This document shows positions 1 through 4,839 of a DNA stretch of 6,208 nt, one piece after another. The translations under genes were made by a program, and so were the position numbers. The DNA lies in contig JBOGFC010000052.1 in the NCBI GenBank assembly GCA_050742155.1, positions 1-6,208 on the forward strand. Direction: 5' to 3'. Source of the DNA: JBOGFC01 sp050742155 (lineage in GTDB: Bacteria > Actinomycetota > Acidimicrobiia > Spongiisociales > JALYHC01). Within the stretch, counting starts at the first letter, position 1. Every line of letters starts with the position of its first letter. The notes under the pieces were generated by a model that saw only the letters and a program-made list of their open reading frames with translations, was not told the DNA's origin and ran no database searches.

Positions 1-192
1 CACCCGGAACGGGCAACGACCACCAGCCACCACCACGAACGGGTCGAGATCCCCAGCGTCGGTCCATCCCGTCGGCAACGACCTTTGCACCCCGTCCCCG
101 TCGAAGAAGAACACCCGATCCTCCCCCCAAGTCCGGCGAACCCCCACCAACACGAACACGCCACCCGACCACGGATGAAACGGATGAGTCAC
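1..192 (-). CDS. Small transposon-associated protein (DUF5372-like), 3' end outside window
   Basis: Reading leftward from a GTG at 190-192 there are 64 codons with no stop, and the frame leaves the window at base 1, so the C-terminus is missing. The peptide starts VTHPFHPWSG and contains RRTWGEDRVFFFDGDG, SLPTGWTDAGD and DPFVVVAGGRCPFRV. This pattern (THPFHP, WGEDRV, SLP.WTD, DPFVV..G..PFRV) matches from memory a small family of unknown role that I know as DUF5372, often seen beside transposases in Actinobacteria. The frame stays open upstream of the GTG, but the conserved part begins there. It sits beside the IS-A remnant, so it is probably left over from another mobile element. The family name was not checked; that this frame is coding is fairly well supported. 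Confidence 0.6.
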   Translation of the reverse strand, partial: MTHPFHPWSGGVFVLVGVRRTWGEDRVFFFDGDGVQRSLPTGWTDAGDLDPFVVVAGGRCPFRV

Positions 193-230
193 CCGAACAG
201 TTCGCTGCTCACCATCGGTATCGGGCGTAG

Positions 231-473
231 TTGACAGCGCGGTCCAACGCCGCCGCCGAATCGTTCTTCTCCACCCTCGAGCACGAGCTCCTGTCCCGCC
301 GGAAGTTCGCTACCAGAGCCGAAGCCCGACGAGCCGTCGCCACATGGACCGACCAGTTCTACAACCCAAGGAGGCGCCACAGCTCCAACGGAATGAAATC
401 ACCGATCGACTACGAGAACGCGGCCACGGCAGCAGCCGAGAACACCGCTACCGTGTCCCGCCGAGCAGCATAA
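231..473 (+). pseudogene. IS3-family transposase OrfB, C-terminal fragment (IS-A)
   Basis: The frame encodes the end of a DDE integrase core: SNAAAESFFSTLEHELL followed by TRAEARRAV, QFYNPRRRHSS and MKSPIDYE. The E in AAAES is the third catalytic acidic residue; both catalytic Asp residues and the whole N-terminal half are absent. The TTG at 231 is not a natural start, since a TAG lies directly before it. Upstream, in another frame, about 205-229 reads LLTIGIGRS, and GACAGC follows at 234-239. Together these suggest the usual IGR.GDS.(D)NA stretch of IS3 transposases, broken by two one-base indels. The homology therefore probably begins near 205. It cannot make an active transposase. Confidence 0.85.
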
Positions 474-1200
474 GAAACCCTCCACGATTAGGGGGGAAGC
501 CCATGCAGTATGAAACCGACGCCTTGTCGAAGCTGTCGCCGACGGAGCCGACGGAGACGTCGATTCCGGCCTCGGCGAGGCGTTCGGTGTAACGGATCGA
601 CAGGTACTGCGCCCCACGGTCGGAGTGATGGACCAGACCCTCGAGGTCGCCGGCACGGGCCCACAACGCTTGTTCTAACGCGTCGAGGGCCAGGTCGGCG
701 CGCAGGGTGCTGAGGGCCCGCCACCCGACGATGAACCGGGAGAAGGCGTCGATGACGAACGCCACATACACGAACCCCGACCAGGTCGCCACGTAGCTGA
801 GGTCAGCCACCCACAGCTGATTCGGACCGGTGCCGGTGAAGTCCCGATCCACCAAGTCCTGGGGCACCGTGTCGGCGGAAGCGGGCATGGTGGTGCGGGT
901 GGTACGACCCCTGATCGCTCCTTGCAGGCCGAGGCGGCGCATCAGCCGCTCCACGGTGCAGCGGGGCACCGCGAAGCCCTCCCGCTGCAGCTGCCGCCAT
1001 ACCTTGCGGGCCCCATACACCTCGAAGTTGTCGTCGTATACCCGTTGGATCTCCGGCTCCAGGGCGGCATCGCGTCGCCGCCGATCAGACGGCGGTTGGT
1101 TCTTGGCGGCGTAGTAGGTGGACGGGGCGATCGGCAACTGCGCACAGATCGGCTCGACCCCGTAAGCGTCCCGGTGTTCGTCGATGAAGGTCACCATCAC
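448..1200 (-). pseudogene. IS3-family transposase OrfB, truncated before the catalytic Glu (IS-B)
   Basis: Residues 1-227 are a clear IS3 OrfB: an N-terminal HTH_21-type region (FIDEHRDAYGVEPICAQL, VYGARKVWRQLQREG, CTVERLMRRLGLQG) and then the integrase core. Catalytic Asp133 is in LWVADLSYV and Asp194 in HHSDRGAQYLS. The protein then reaches VGSVGDSFDKA (217-227), where the family continues DNA.AES with the third catalytic residue. Here the match stops, and the last 23 residues are read from foreign DNA, antisense across the IS-A end. The natural start is the GTG/ATG pair at 1195-1200, which overlaps the OrfA stop (AAGTGATGG). I see no A6G slippery heptamer at the overlap, so coupling could be by re-initiation or by another frameshift signal. 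Confidence 0.9.
479..503 (+). repeat. Probable right terminal repeat of IS-A
   Basis: Six bases after the IS-A stop codon lies CCTCCACGATTAGGGGGGAA, followed by GCCCA. IS3-family elements typically end just after OrfB with a repeat of the type CTCCAC...GGGG..A, and the reverse strand starts TGGGCTTCCCCCC. The exact tip (about 503) is inferred, because the matching left end of IS-A is not in the window. Confidence 0.45.
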
Positions 1201-1517
1201 TTCGGTCGGCGGTCGAGCTCCGCCTGAGCGAAATACGCCGACGCCTTGCGCAGGATCTCATTCGCCCGACGCAGCTGCAGGTTCTCCCGCTCCAACGCCT
1301 TGAGCCGCTCCCGCTCCGAGGTGGTCAACCCTGGCCGGCGAGCCTCATCGGTCTCGGCTTGGCGCACCCACTTGCGCAACGTCTCCGCCGAACACCCCAC
1401 CATGTCGGCGATCGCCCGGATAGCCATCCATTGCGAGTCGTAATCGGCTCCGTGATCGAACACCATCCGGACCGCCCGTTCCCGGACCTCCGGCGAGTAT
1501 CTGCTTGGTCTTGGCAT
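1197..1517 (-). CDS. IS3-family transposase OrfA (IS-B)
   Basis: This 106-residue protein is the normal length for IS3 OrfA and looks intact. It starts MPRPSRYSPEVRERAVRMVF. A helix-turn-helix lies at about residues 34-52 (RAIADMVGCSAETLRKWV) and binds the element's terminal repeats. A leucine-zipper-like coil follows at about 68-92 (LKALERENLQLRRANEILRKA), with the family ending ASAYFAQAELDRRPK. The start is the ATG at 1515-1517, preceded on the minus strand by the purine-rich GAGAGGATGGGG. It is the upstream partner of OrfB, which it overlaps by 4 bp. Because OrfB is dead, OrfA alone could act only as a DNA-binding regulator. Confidence 0.9.
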   Translation of the reverse strand: MPRPSRYSPEVRERAVRMVFDHGADYDSQWMAIRAIADMVGCSAETLRKWVRQAETDEARRPGLTTSERERLKALERENLQLRRANEILRKASAYFAQAELDRRPK

Positions 1518-1538
1518 GACCCCATCCTCTCAAGGAAT

Positions 1539-1567
1539 GGAGCCTCCGAGAAACCCGGGGCGGTTCA
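1539..1567 (-). repeat. Left terminal inverted repeat of IS-B
   Basis: Read on the minus strand from 1567, the sequence begins TGAACCGCCCCGGGTTTCTC and continues GGAGGCTCC. The TGA tip, C-rich core and GGAGGCTC inner end are typical of IS3-family terminal repeats in high-GC bacteria. It lies 22 bp upstream of the OrfA start, as expected for a left end. No right-end copy exists in the window. Confidence 0.7.
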
Positions 1568-1588
1568 ATCGAGCGTTACGGTGAAACA

Positions 1589-1650
1589 TGAGAGCCTCCC
1601 CTTCGGTCTGGGTGTCTGAACACCCCCAAACCGAAACCGGGAGGCTCTCA
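1589..1650. repeat. 62-nt imperfect palindrome resembling two IS ends tip to tip
   Basis: Outer arms TGAGAGCCTCCC (1589-1600) and GGGAGGCTCTCA (1639-1650) are perfectly complementary. Inner arms TTCGGT (1602-1607) and ACCGAA (1630-1635) pair, as do GGGTGT (1610-1615) and ACACCC (1620-1625), around a CTGA loop. Read outward from the centre, the right arm starts TGAACACCCCCAAACC and ends GGGAGGCTC. This parallels the IS-B left end (TGAACCGCCCCGGG...GGAGGCTC). It could be an abutted pair of IS3-type ends, or a strong transcriptional hairpin between IS-B and the cargo genes. Confidence 0.75.
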
Positions 1651-1934
1651 ACTGTCAACAACCTCTAGAAGAAGGACACCTAGATCACACTCCGAACCTC
1701 GCGCCGCACGCTCAAGCCGTCCTGGCTCAGCCGGTTCAGACAGCCCCGCACCCAGATGGCCGGACGGATCGTGTCCCAGGCGGGCCGCTACTGGATGCCG
1801 AGGCTCCACCTAATCAGGCTCACACCGAGCCGCCGGCGCCCAATGCGAGGTGGCCGATGGCCCGCATCAGGAGTGGCTACCGAGGGGACTGCCTTCACTC
1901 TTGGTCCTCTCTGATCCGGATCTCGCTCGCCCTC
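1651..1934. other. Gene-poor stretch with no supported gene
   Basis: No coding region is supported here. One plus-strand frame stays open from 1620 to 2003, but it starts inside the palindrome, has no start codon near its beginning and has a Pro/Arg/Ala-rich composition typical of chance frames in high-GC DNA. The only hint of repetition is GTTCAGACA (1734-1742), which matches the tip of the palindrome's left arm read on the minus strand. This is probably debris between the IS block and the cargo genes. Confidence 0.4.
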
Positions 1935-1963
1935 TTACGGAAGACGGCACAGTGTGCTAAGCT
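1935..1963 (+). promoter_or_regulatory. Possible sigma-70-type promoter for the toxin leader
   Basis: TAAGCT (1958-1963) fits the actinobacterial TANNNT -10 pattern and is directly preceded by TGC, an extended -10. A weak -35 candidate, TTACGG (1935-1940), is 17 bp upstream. Transcription from about 1970 would give a leader of nearly 280 nt before the toxin gene, carrying the start-stop element and the alternative hairpins. The -35 match is poor, so this is tentative. Confidence 0.3.
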
Positions 1964-2000
1964 CTATAGGAGAGCCGGGCCGCGTACATGCGCCCCCCCT

Positions 2001-2019
2001 TAGGAGGATCCACATGTAG
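2001..2019 (+). other. Shine-Dalgarno followed by an ATG-TAG start-stop
   Basis: TAGGAGGATCCACATGTAG holds a near-perfect ribosome-binding site (AGGAGG) spaced seven bases from an ATG that is followed at once by a stop. The same frame meets another stop three codons later. It may be the broken start of a lost gene, for example an antitoxin, or a ribosome-parking leader element. It could also be chance. Confidence 0.35.
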
Positions 2020-2063
2020 ATAACACGCTAGACATTCAACGTCTTGCCTAGAGGGATTTTGCT

Positions 2064-2105
2064 GAGAATCCGGAGCCCTTCCGGATTTCTCTGCGTTCAG
2101 AGAAA
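2064..2105 (+). promoter_or_regulatory. Two mutually exclusive hairpins in the toxin leader
   Basis: Hairpin 1 pairs GAGAATCCGG (2064-2073) with CCGGATTTCTC (2081-2091), with one bulged T. Hairpin 2 pairs TTTCTCTG (2086-2093) with CAGAGAAA (2098-2105) around CGTT, a perfect 8-bp stem. The 3' arm of the first and the 5' arm of the second share 2086-2091, so only one can form at a time, as in attenuators and translation-coupled leaders. No U-run follows either stem, so a standard intrinsic terminator is not evident. The location 140-180 nt before the toxin start is suggestive. Confidence 0.4.
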
Positions 2106-2119
2106 GAATTAGCCAATAG

Positions 2120-2248
2120 CTGAAAGAACCAGCAGAAGAAAGAAACCGACAAACAGAGCCTGAGAGAAAAGATGGTAGATCAGATATATACCAGATAGAT
2201 GAGTTACAAATGCTGAGAAACGATGTCGGAGACTTGGAGGTATCGTAA
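2120..2248 (+). pseudogene. Possible antitoxin relic just upstream of the toxin
   Basis: The frame has 42 sense codons with no ATG, GTG or TTG at its beginning; it opens at a CTG directly after an in-frame TAG (2117-2119). It reads LKEPAEERNRQTEPERKDG, then SDIYQIDELQMLRNDVGDLEVS, and its TAA overlaps the toxin ATG by one base (TAATG). A short, charged, acidic-ended protein overlapping a toxin start is what a MazE-like antitoxin tail would look like. The same frame upstream of the TAG (ESGALPDFSAFRERISQ) also looks plausible but meets another stop at 2063. ATG 2210-2212 would give only a 12-residue peptide. I recognise no antitoxin family, and the purine-rich composition could create this appearance. 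Confidence 0.3.
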
Positions 2249-2718
2249 TGACAAACACAACTGATACACGTGACTGGCACCAAGCCGGGGAACTCGTCTG
2301 GGTGAACCTCATCAACGCCTCGGAGAACCGTCATGCCAAGGGCAAGCTCCGCCCAGCTGTCCTCATCGGGCGCGACGGCACCCAATGGCTCGTGATGGGT
2401 CTCACCACCAGCCGGGCCTACCAGACCGGGAGCCCTCGCGTCGCAGTCCCGGATCCGGCCAAGGTGGGGCTTCGAGGCCCCGGCTACCTCTGGGGAAGGC
2501 GGCTCTGCCGGATCGCGCCTGTAGACGTAGGTGATCACATAGGTTGGGTCGACTCCGCGCTTGTCCGCGAGATCGCGGCTCTGGCCCCGCTTCGGGATGG
2601 GGAGGTCCGTGAACTCCTCCGAGCTGCTCGGGAGCACCACCCTGACCCACCGGAAGCCAACGGTCTGGACGCAGCCGATTCCCTGAAGGTGGGCGGCCGT
2701 GGCAGGTGGCTGGCTTGA
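2248..2718 (+). CDS. PemK/MazF-like type II toxin (probable mRNA endonuclease)
   Basis: A 156-residue protein with the PemK/MazF pattern. The first strand GELVWVNL (14-21) is followed by a short loop and KGKLRPAVLIG (31-41), which carries the Arg-Pro-Ala signature. A hydrophobic strand WLVMGLTTS comes next (47-55), and near the end RRLCRIAPVDVGDHIGWVDSALVREI (84-109) is the usual second half. Family members cut RNA at short sequences and are held inactive by a co-expressed antitoxin. About 30 C-terminal residues (HHPDPPEANG to the end) exceed the usual 110-120-residue length. GGAGG (2236-2240) lies seven bases before the ATG, an excellent ribosome-binding site. The stop overlaps the next start as TGATG, so the HelD-like fragment is translationally coupled. 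No intact antitoxin is visible on either side. The fold call is good; activity is inferred. Confidence 0.75.
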   Translation: MTNTTDTRDWHQAGELVWVNLINASENRHAKGKLRPAVLIGRDGTQWLVMGLTTSRAYQTGSPRVAVPDPAKVGLRGPGYLWGRRLCRIAPVDVGDHIGWVDSALVREIAALAPLRDGEVRELLRAAREHHPDPPEANGLDAADSLKVGGRGRWLA

Positions 2719-3380
2719 TGCAAGAGCCGGACATGGTCAGCCACCGGCCAGCCACCGACCACCCTGAGCTACAGAGCGAGCAGGCGTACTACGACCGAGC
2801 TAATGAGGTGAGGGAGCGACGCCGACGGCGGCTGGCGAGCAATCACAGCTATGACGTCATGTCGCACCCCCGTGAGGGAGGCGACTTCAACCGTGACCGG
2901 GCCTGGCAGCTGGAGTCGCTCGGTCCCGTGGACGAGGCCGTGGCCTTCGGTCGGATCGGCTCTACCGACGGCGATTGCTACTACATCGGACGTCGGGCCA
3001 TCTTCGACGAGGACCAGCTCCTCGTCATCAGCTGGAAAGCCCCTGTCGCGTCCCAGTACTCTCGAGCGACGACTGACGATCCGATGGGGGTGGGGCGTCG
3101 CCGCTCGTACAAGACCGACGGGAACCAGATCCTCGACATCAGCGACCAGTTCCTCGATGGAGTGGCGGCCCTAGAGCCTTTGGTTCCCCGCGACGCGCTC
3201 CTGCGGGTCTCTTCTGGGTCGGGGAGTATCAGGTGCGGGTCATCGGCGGCGTGTGGACGGACCGGACCCGCTTCGCCAGCACCTTCGCCGAAACCTTCCC
3301 CGACACCTACGAAGTGGTCGAGGTGCGCTCCAAGCTGTCGGGGTAGGTCACCTGTCGCCTACCCTCCCACGGGAATCTGA
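2718..3380 (+). pseudogene. HelD-type RNA polymerase-binding helicase, N-terminal fragment
   Basis: Residues 20-163 match the N-terminal region of HelD/HelR-type UvrD-like helicases. They include SEQAYYDRANEVRERRRRRL (a basic helical start), LGPVDEAVAFGRI (68-80), YYIGRRAIFDED (88-99), LLVISWKAP (101-109), DPMGVGRRRSY (121-131), NQILDISDQF and DALLR (159-163). In the family this part enters RNA polymerase, and a 500-600-residue superfamily 1 helicase body with Walker A follows. Here homology ends at about 3207 and the body is absent; the frame runs on to 3380 in unrelated Ser/Pro-rich sequence. The start is ATG 2718, overlapping the toxin stop (TGATG), with GGTGG just upstream. It is a broken gene, though a stable N-terminal product is conceivable. 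Confidence 0.75.
3209..3346 (+). pseudogene. C-terminal fragment of an unidentified gene
   Basis: In the frame ending TAG at 3344-3346, the sequence reads LFWVGEYQVRVIGGVWTDR, then TRFASTFAETFPDTYEVVEV and RSKLSG. Nearly every third codon position is G or C, unlike the overlapping frame, so this is the frame that was selected as protein. It has no start codon before the middle of the fragment. It joins the HelD fragment out of frame at about 3207, so a deletion fused the start of one gene to the end of another, or a frameshift separates two parts of one. I do not recognise the family, and it does not look like the end of a HelD helicase. Confidence 0.55.
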
Positions 3381-3407
3381 GTTCGTAGCGACAAAGCGAA
3401 GCTGCGG

Positions 3408-3413
3408 TATCTT
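3408..3413 (+). promoter_or_regulatory. -10 element suggesting a leaderless transcript
   Basis: TATCTT fits TANNNT and ends eight bases before the ATG at 3422, so a transcript starting 7-9 nt after it would begin at or next to the start codon. No Shine-Dalgarno sequence precedes that ATG (GGCCAGCG only), which agrees with leaderless translation, common in Actinobacteria. No convincing -35 was found at 16-18 bp. Confidence 0.35.
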
Positions 3414-3421
3414 GGCCAGCG

Positions 3422-4474
3422 ATGGGACTCTGGAGTCGACTGGTTGCCCGCCGGGTAGGAACAGTTGAACAACGCCGAATGGCACTTGTCGAGACGGCGT
3501 TGCAGGCGAGCGAGCGGGTCCTGATCAACGTTCCAGCCGAAATCCCCCGGGGGCATCTGGAGCGGCCAGGTGTGCAAGACACCGTGGCGGTCATCATGTT
3601 CGCGACTAATGAGCGGCTCCTCTGGGCAGGCTACGACGGGCAGTCCACCTACCGCCCAATGCCGCTTGGCCCGGACGGGCGAGTCCGTGGTGTACGGTAC
3701 GGCCGCTTCCGGACCTTCTACGGCTTCCCCGCCCAAGGCAGAGGCGGTTTCGGCTTCCTTCTTCTCTCCAGCCAAGATGCATCCTCGTTGGAGAAAGGGA
3801 CACAGGGTGCCCTCACTTCCATCGATCGGTTCCTAAGTTGGGCTGAAAGAACGCTCGGCCCCGGCGCTGGTCTCGCGCTCCAACCGACTATCTCGGACCA
3901 TCCGACCGCGAGATACATCCAGATGTTCGGGTTTCCAATGTGGACGCCCTTCACCGACTCACTAATCAGCTTGGTCAACGAGCGCAACATGCCTAGAGAA
4001 CAAGAACAGTCCATTCGCCAAGAGGGGAAGGACGTTCGGAAGAAGCCGATTCCCCCTCGCGTAGCCGAGGCACCTGACGAATCCTCAATGCCCTCCGCTC
4101 AGAAAAGAGACGAACTGCGCCTTGCGCGAGACGTGCCACCGGATCGCTATAGACGGAACTGGCAATCCTTCTTAGAACTTGACGTCGATGCGTCTATCGA
4201 GGACATCGTGTTAGAAGCTCCATTCATCCAATACTGGACGATTGGCGAAGGCAGCCACCTCGACTACGAGGCAGGTGATCGGGTCGAGTTGCTCCATGCC
4301 GAGGCTCCTCCCTCCGGCATTGACCGACGGTCAGTCGGCACCGTGCTCAGATACCAGCGAGAAGGTCGCATAGTCGAGGTCAAATGGGGCAACGGAGAAC
4401 GCTCAACCCTGTACCTCAGTCGTAAGGATCGCATCAAGCCCGTGTTTCACGAAGGGGCAGGAGAGCCGGGTTAA
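3422..4474 (+). CDS. Hypothetical protein: PH-like N-terminus plus SH3-like (DUF4314-like) C-terminus
   Basis: This 350-residue protein has no signal peptide or membrane segment. Residues 24-145 look like a bacterial PH-like fold: ALQASERVLINVPAEI, a strand with FATNERLLWAG (60-70), RPMPLGPDGRVRGVRYGRF (78-96), FGFLLLSSQD (110-119), then a closing helix SIDRFLSWAERTL. Residues 188-245 are charged and probably a flexible linker. Residues 283-341 resemble a small beta-barrel: YEAGDRVELLH, a proline-containing loop, SVGTVLRYQREGRIVEVKWG and DRIKPV. This pattern (GDRV.L...GTV......V.VKW.NG) recalls DUF4314/KOW-like SH3 domains that bind nucleic acid or protein. Codons are less GC-biased at third positions than in the protease gene, suggesting transfer. 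It has its own possible promoter and lies between the HelD fragment and the attachment sites. The function is unknown; the domain calls rest on pattern only. Confidence 0.7.
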   Translation: MGLWSRLVARRVGTVEQRRMALVETALQASERVLINVPAEIPRGHLERPGVQDTVAVIMFATNERLLWAGYDGQSTYRPMPLGPDGRVRGVRYGRFRTFYGFPAQGRGGFGFLLLSSQDASSLEKGTQGALTSIDRFLSWAERTLGPGAGLALQPTISDHPTARYIQMFGFPMWTPFTDSLISLVNERNMPREQEQSIRQEGKDVRKKPIPPRVAEAPDESSMPSAQKRDELRLARDVPPDRYRRNWQSFLELDVDASIEDIVLEAPFIQYWTIGEGSHLDYEAGDRVELLHAEAPPSGIDRRSVGTVLRYQREGRIVEVKWGNGERSTLYLSRKDRIKPVFHEGAGEPG

Positions 4475-4501
4475 CGATGGAAACCCGCCTGATGCCCAAC
4501 G

Positions 4502-4552
4502 ACCTGACACAGGTGACATGGCCTATCACCGGTTACCTGCCATTACCTGCCA
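4502..4552. repeat. ACCTG box cluster beside the attachment site
   Basis: ACCTG occurs at 4502-4506, inverted as CAGGT at 4510-4514, then at 4535-4539 and 4545-4549. The first pair forms ACCTGACACAGGT; the last two lie in a perfect tandem repeat of TTACCTGCCA (4533-4542, 4543-4552). The 10-bp and 33-bp spacings keep the direct copies on roughly one face of the helix. Placed 60-110 bp inside the first tRNA fragment, they could be arm-type sites for an integrase or excisionase. Confidence 0.5.
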
Positions 4553-4570
4553 TATTGACGTTGTGTATCA

Positions 4571-4591
4571 CAGATCGCCCGCCACGATCTG
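4571..4591 (+). terminator. Hairpin downstream of the PH-like gene
   Basis: CAGATCG (4571-4577) and CGATCTG (4585-4591) are perfectly complementary around a 7-nt loop and are followed by CTATTTGAG. It could terminate the gene that ends 100 bp upstream, but the U-run is weak. It could equally be a recombination-protein site next to the att core. Confidence 0.35.
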
Positions 4592-4611
4592 CTATTTGAG
4601 AGGGTGCCGTA

Positions 4612-4656
4612 GGGCTCATAATCCGTAGGTCCCAGGTTCGAGTCCTGGCGGGCCCA
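4612..4656 (+). other. 3' half of a tRNA-Met(CAT)-like gene, probable att site
   Basis: From the anticodon loop CTCATAA (4615-4621, anticodon CAT 4617-4619) onward the sequence is a normal tRNA. It has a short variable region, T stem CCAGG/CCTGG around TTCGAGT (4632-4648), acceptor strand CGGGCCC (4649-4655) and discriminator A4656, with no encoded CCA. The anticodon stem is only partly paired, and there is no D arm or 5' acceptor strand (a GGGCCCG is expected but absent). Integrases of many actinobacterial elements cross over near the anticodon loop and leave exactly such a 3' half at the distal end of the inserted element. With this orientation, the element would lie to the left. Confidence 0.75.
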
Positions 4657-4730
4657 CCGACAAACGTCCTGGACAGCCTCGTCAGAGCCACTTTCCGGCC
4701 ATGAGAGGAAACAGGCGGAAACGACCCGGC

Positions 4731-4777
4731 GCGGACTCATAATCCGAAGGGCGGAGGTTCGAGTCCTCCCGCGCCCA
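4731..4777 (+). other. 3' half of a second tRNA(CAT)-like gene, probable att site
   Basis: The anticodon stem-loop is intact from CGGA through CTCATAA to TCCG (4732-4746, anticodon CAT 4738-4740). The T stem GGAGG/CCTCC encloses TTCGAGT (4753-4769), then comes acceptor strand CGCGCCC (4770-4776) and A4777. The T arm and acceptor differ from the first copy, so this is a different tRNA-Met or tRNA-Ile(CAT)-type gene, not a simple duplication. The two share CTCATAATCCG exactly. No 5' half lies upstream: 4690-4730 has no D arm. It is best read as the end of a second, adjacent integration event. Confidence 0.75.
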
Positions 4778-4796
4778 CCCGCAAGCGCTCTGCGGG
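4778..4796 (+). terminator. GC-rich hairpin directly after the tRNA fragment
   Basis: CCCGCA (4778-4783) pairs with TGCGGG (4791-4796) around a 7-nt loop. Such a stem right after a tRNA 3' end would suit processing or termination of the original tRNA transcript. No clear T-run follows, so termination is uncertain. Confidence 0.35.
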
Positions 4797-4839
4797 CTTG
4801 GGATTCCGGCCTCCTATCGGGAAGCTCTGCGGCGTCCGC

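Larger units (their letters stand above)
520..1567 (-). mobile_element. IS-B: IS3-family insertion sequence, truncated at its right end
   Basis: A two-gene IS3-family element on the minus strand: left terminal repeat (1539-1567), OrfA (1197-1517), then OrfB in an overlapping frame. The right end is missing. OrfB homology stops at about base 520, where DNA next to the IS-A end begins, so about the last 60 residues of the transposase and the right terminal repeat are gone. No target duplication can be defined. The element could not move on its own and probably could not serve as a substrate either. Confidence 0.85.

Noticed and set aside
1190..1225. Programmed -1 frameshift heptamer (A6G type) between OrfA and OrfB of IS-B
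   Set aside because: No A-rich slippery run occurs in the overlap. The GTGATG overlap suggests re-initiation, though another signal cannot be excluded.
1620..2003. 127 codons open on the plus strand without a stop
   Set aside because: No start codon near the beginning, it begins inside the palindrome, its composition is Pro/Arg/Ala-rich and no motif is recognisable. Likely a chance frame in GC-rich DNA.
2109..2315. Minus-strand 68-codon hydrophobic ORF that looks like a membrane peptide
   Set aside because: The hydrophobic run is the complement of a purine-rich leader (TTC/CTT codons), and the frame overlaps the toxin start.
1957..2640. Minus-strand 227-codon ORF
   Set aside because: It lies antisense to the PemK-like gene and its AT-rich leader, shows no recognisable motif, and the opposite strand has a good start, ribosome-binding site and family match.
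4570..4660. A complete tRNA-Met gene at the first fragment
   Set aside because: No D arm and no 5' strand able to pair with CGGGCCC; the anticodon stem is only half paired. Only the 3' half is present.
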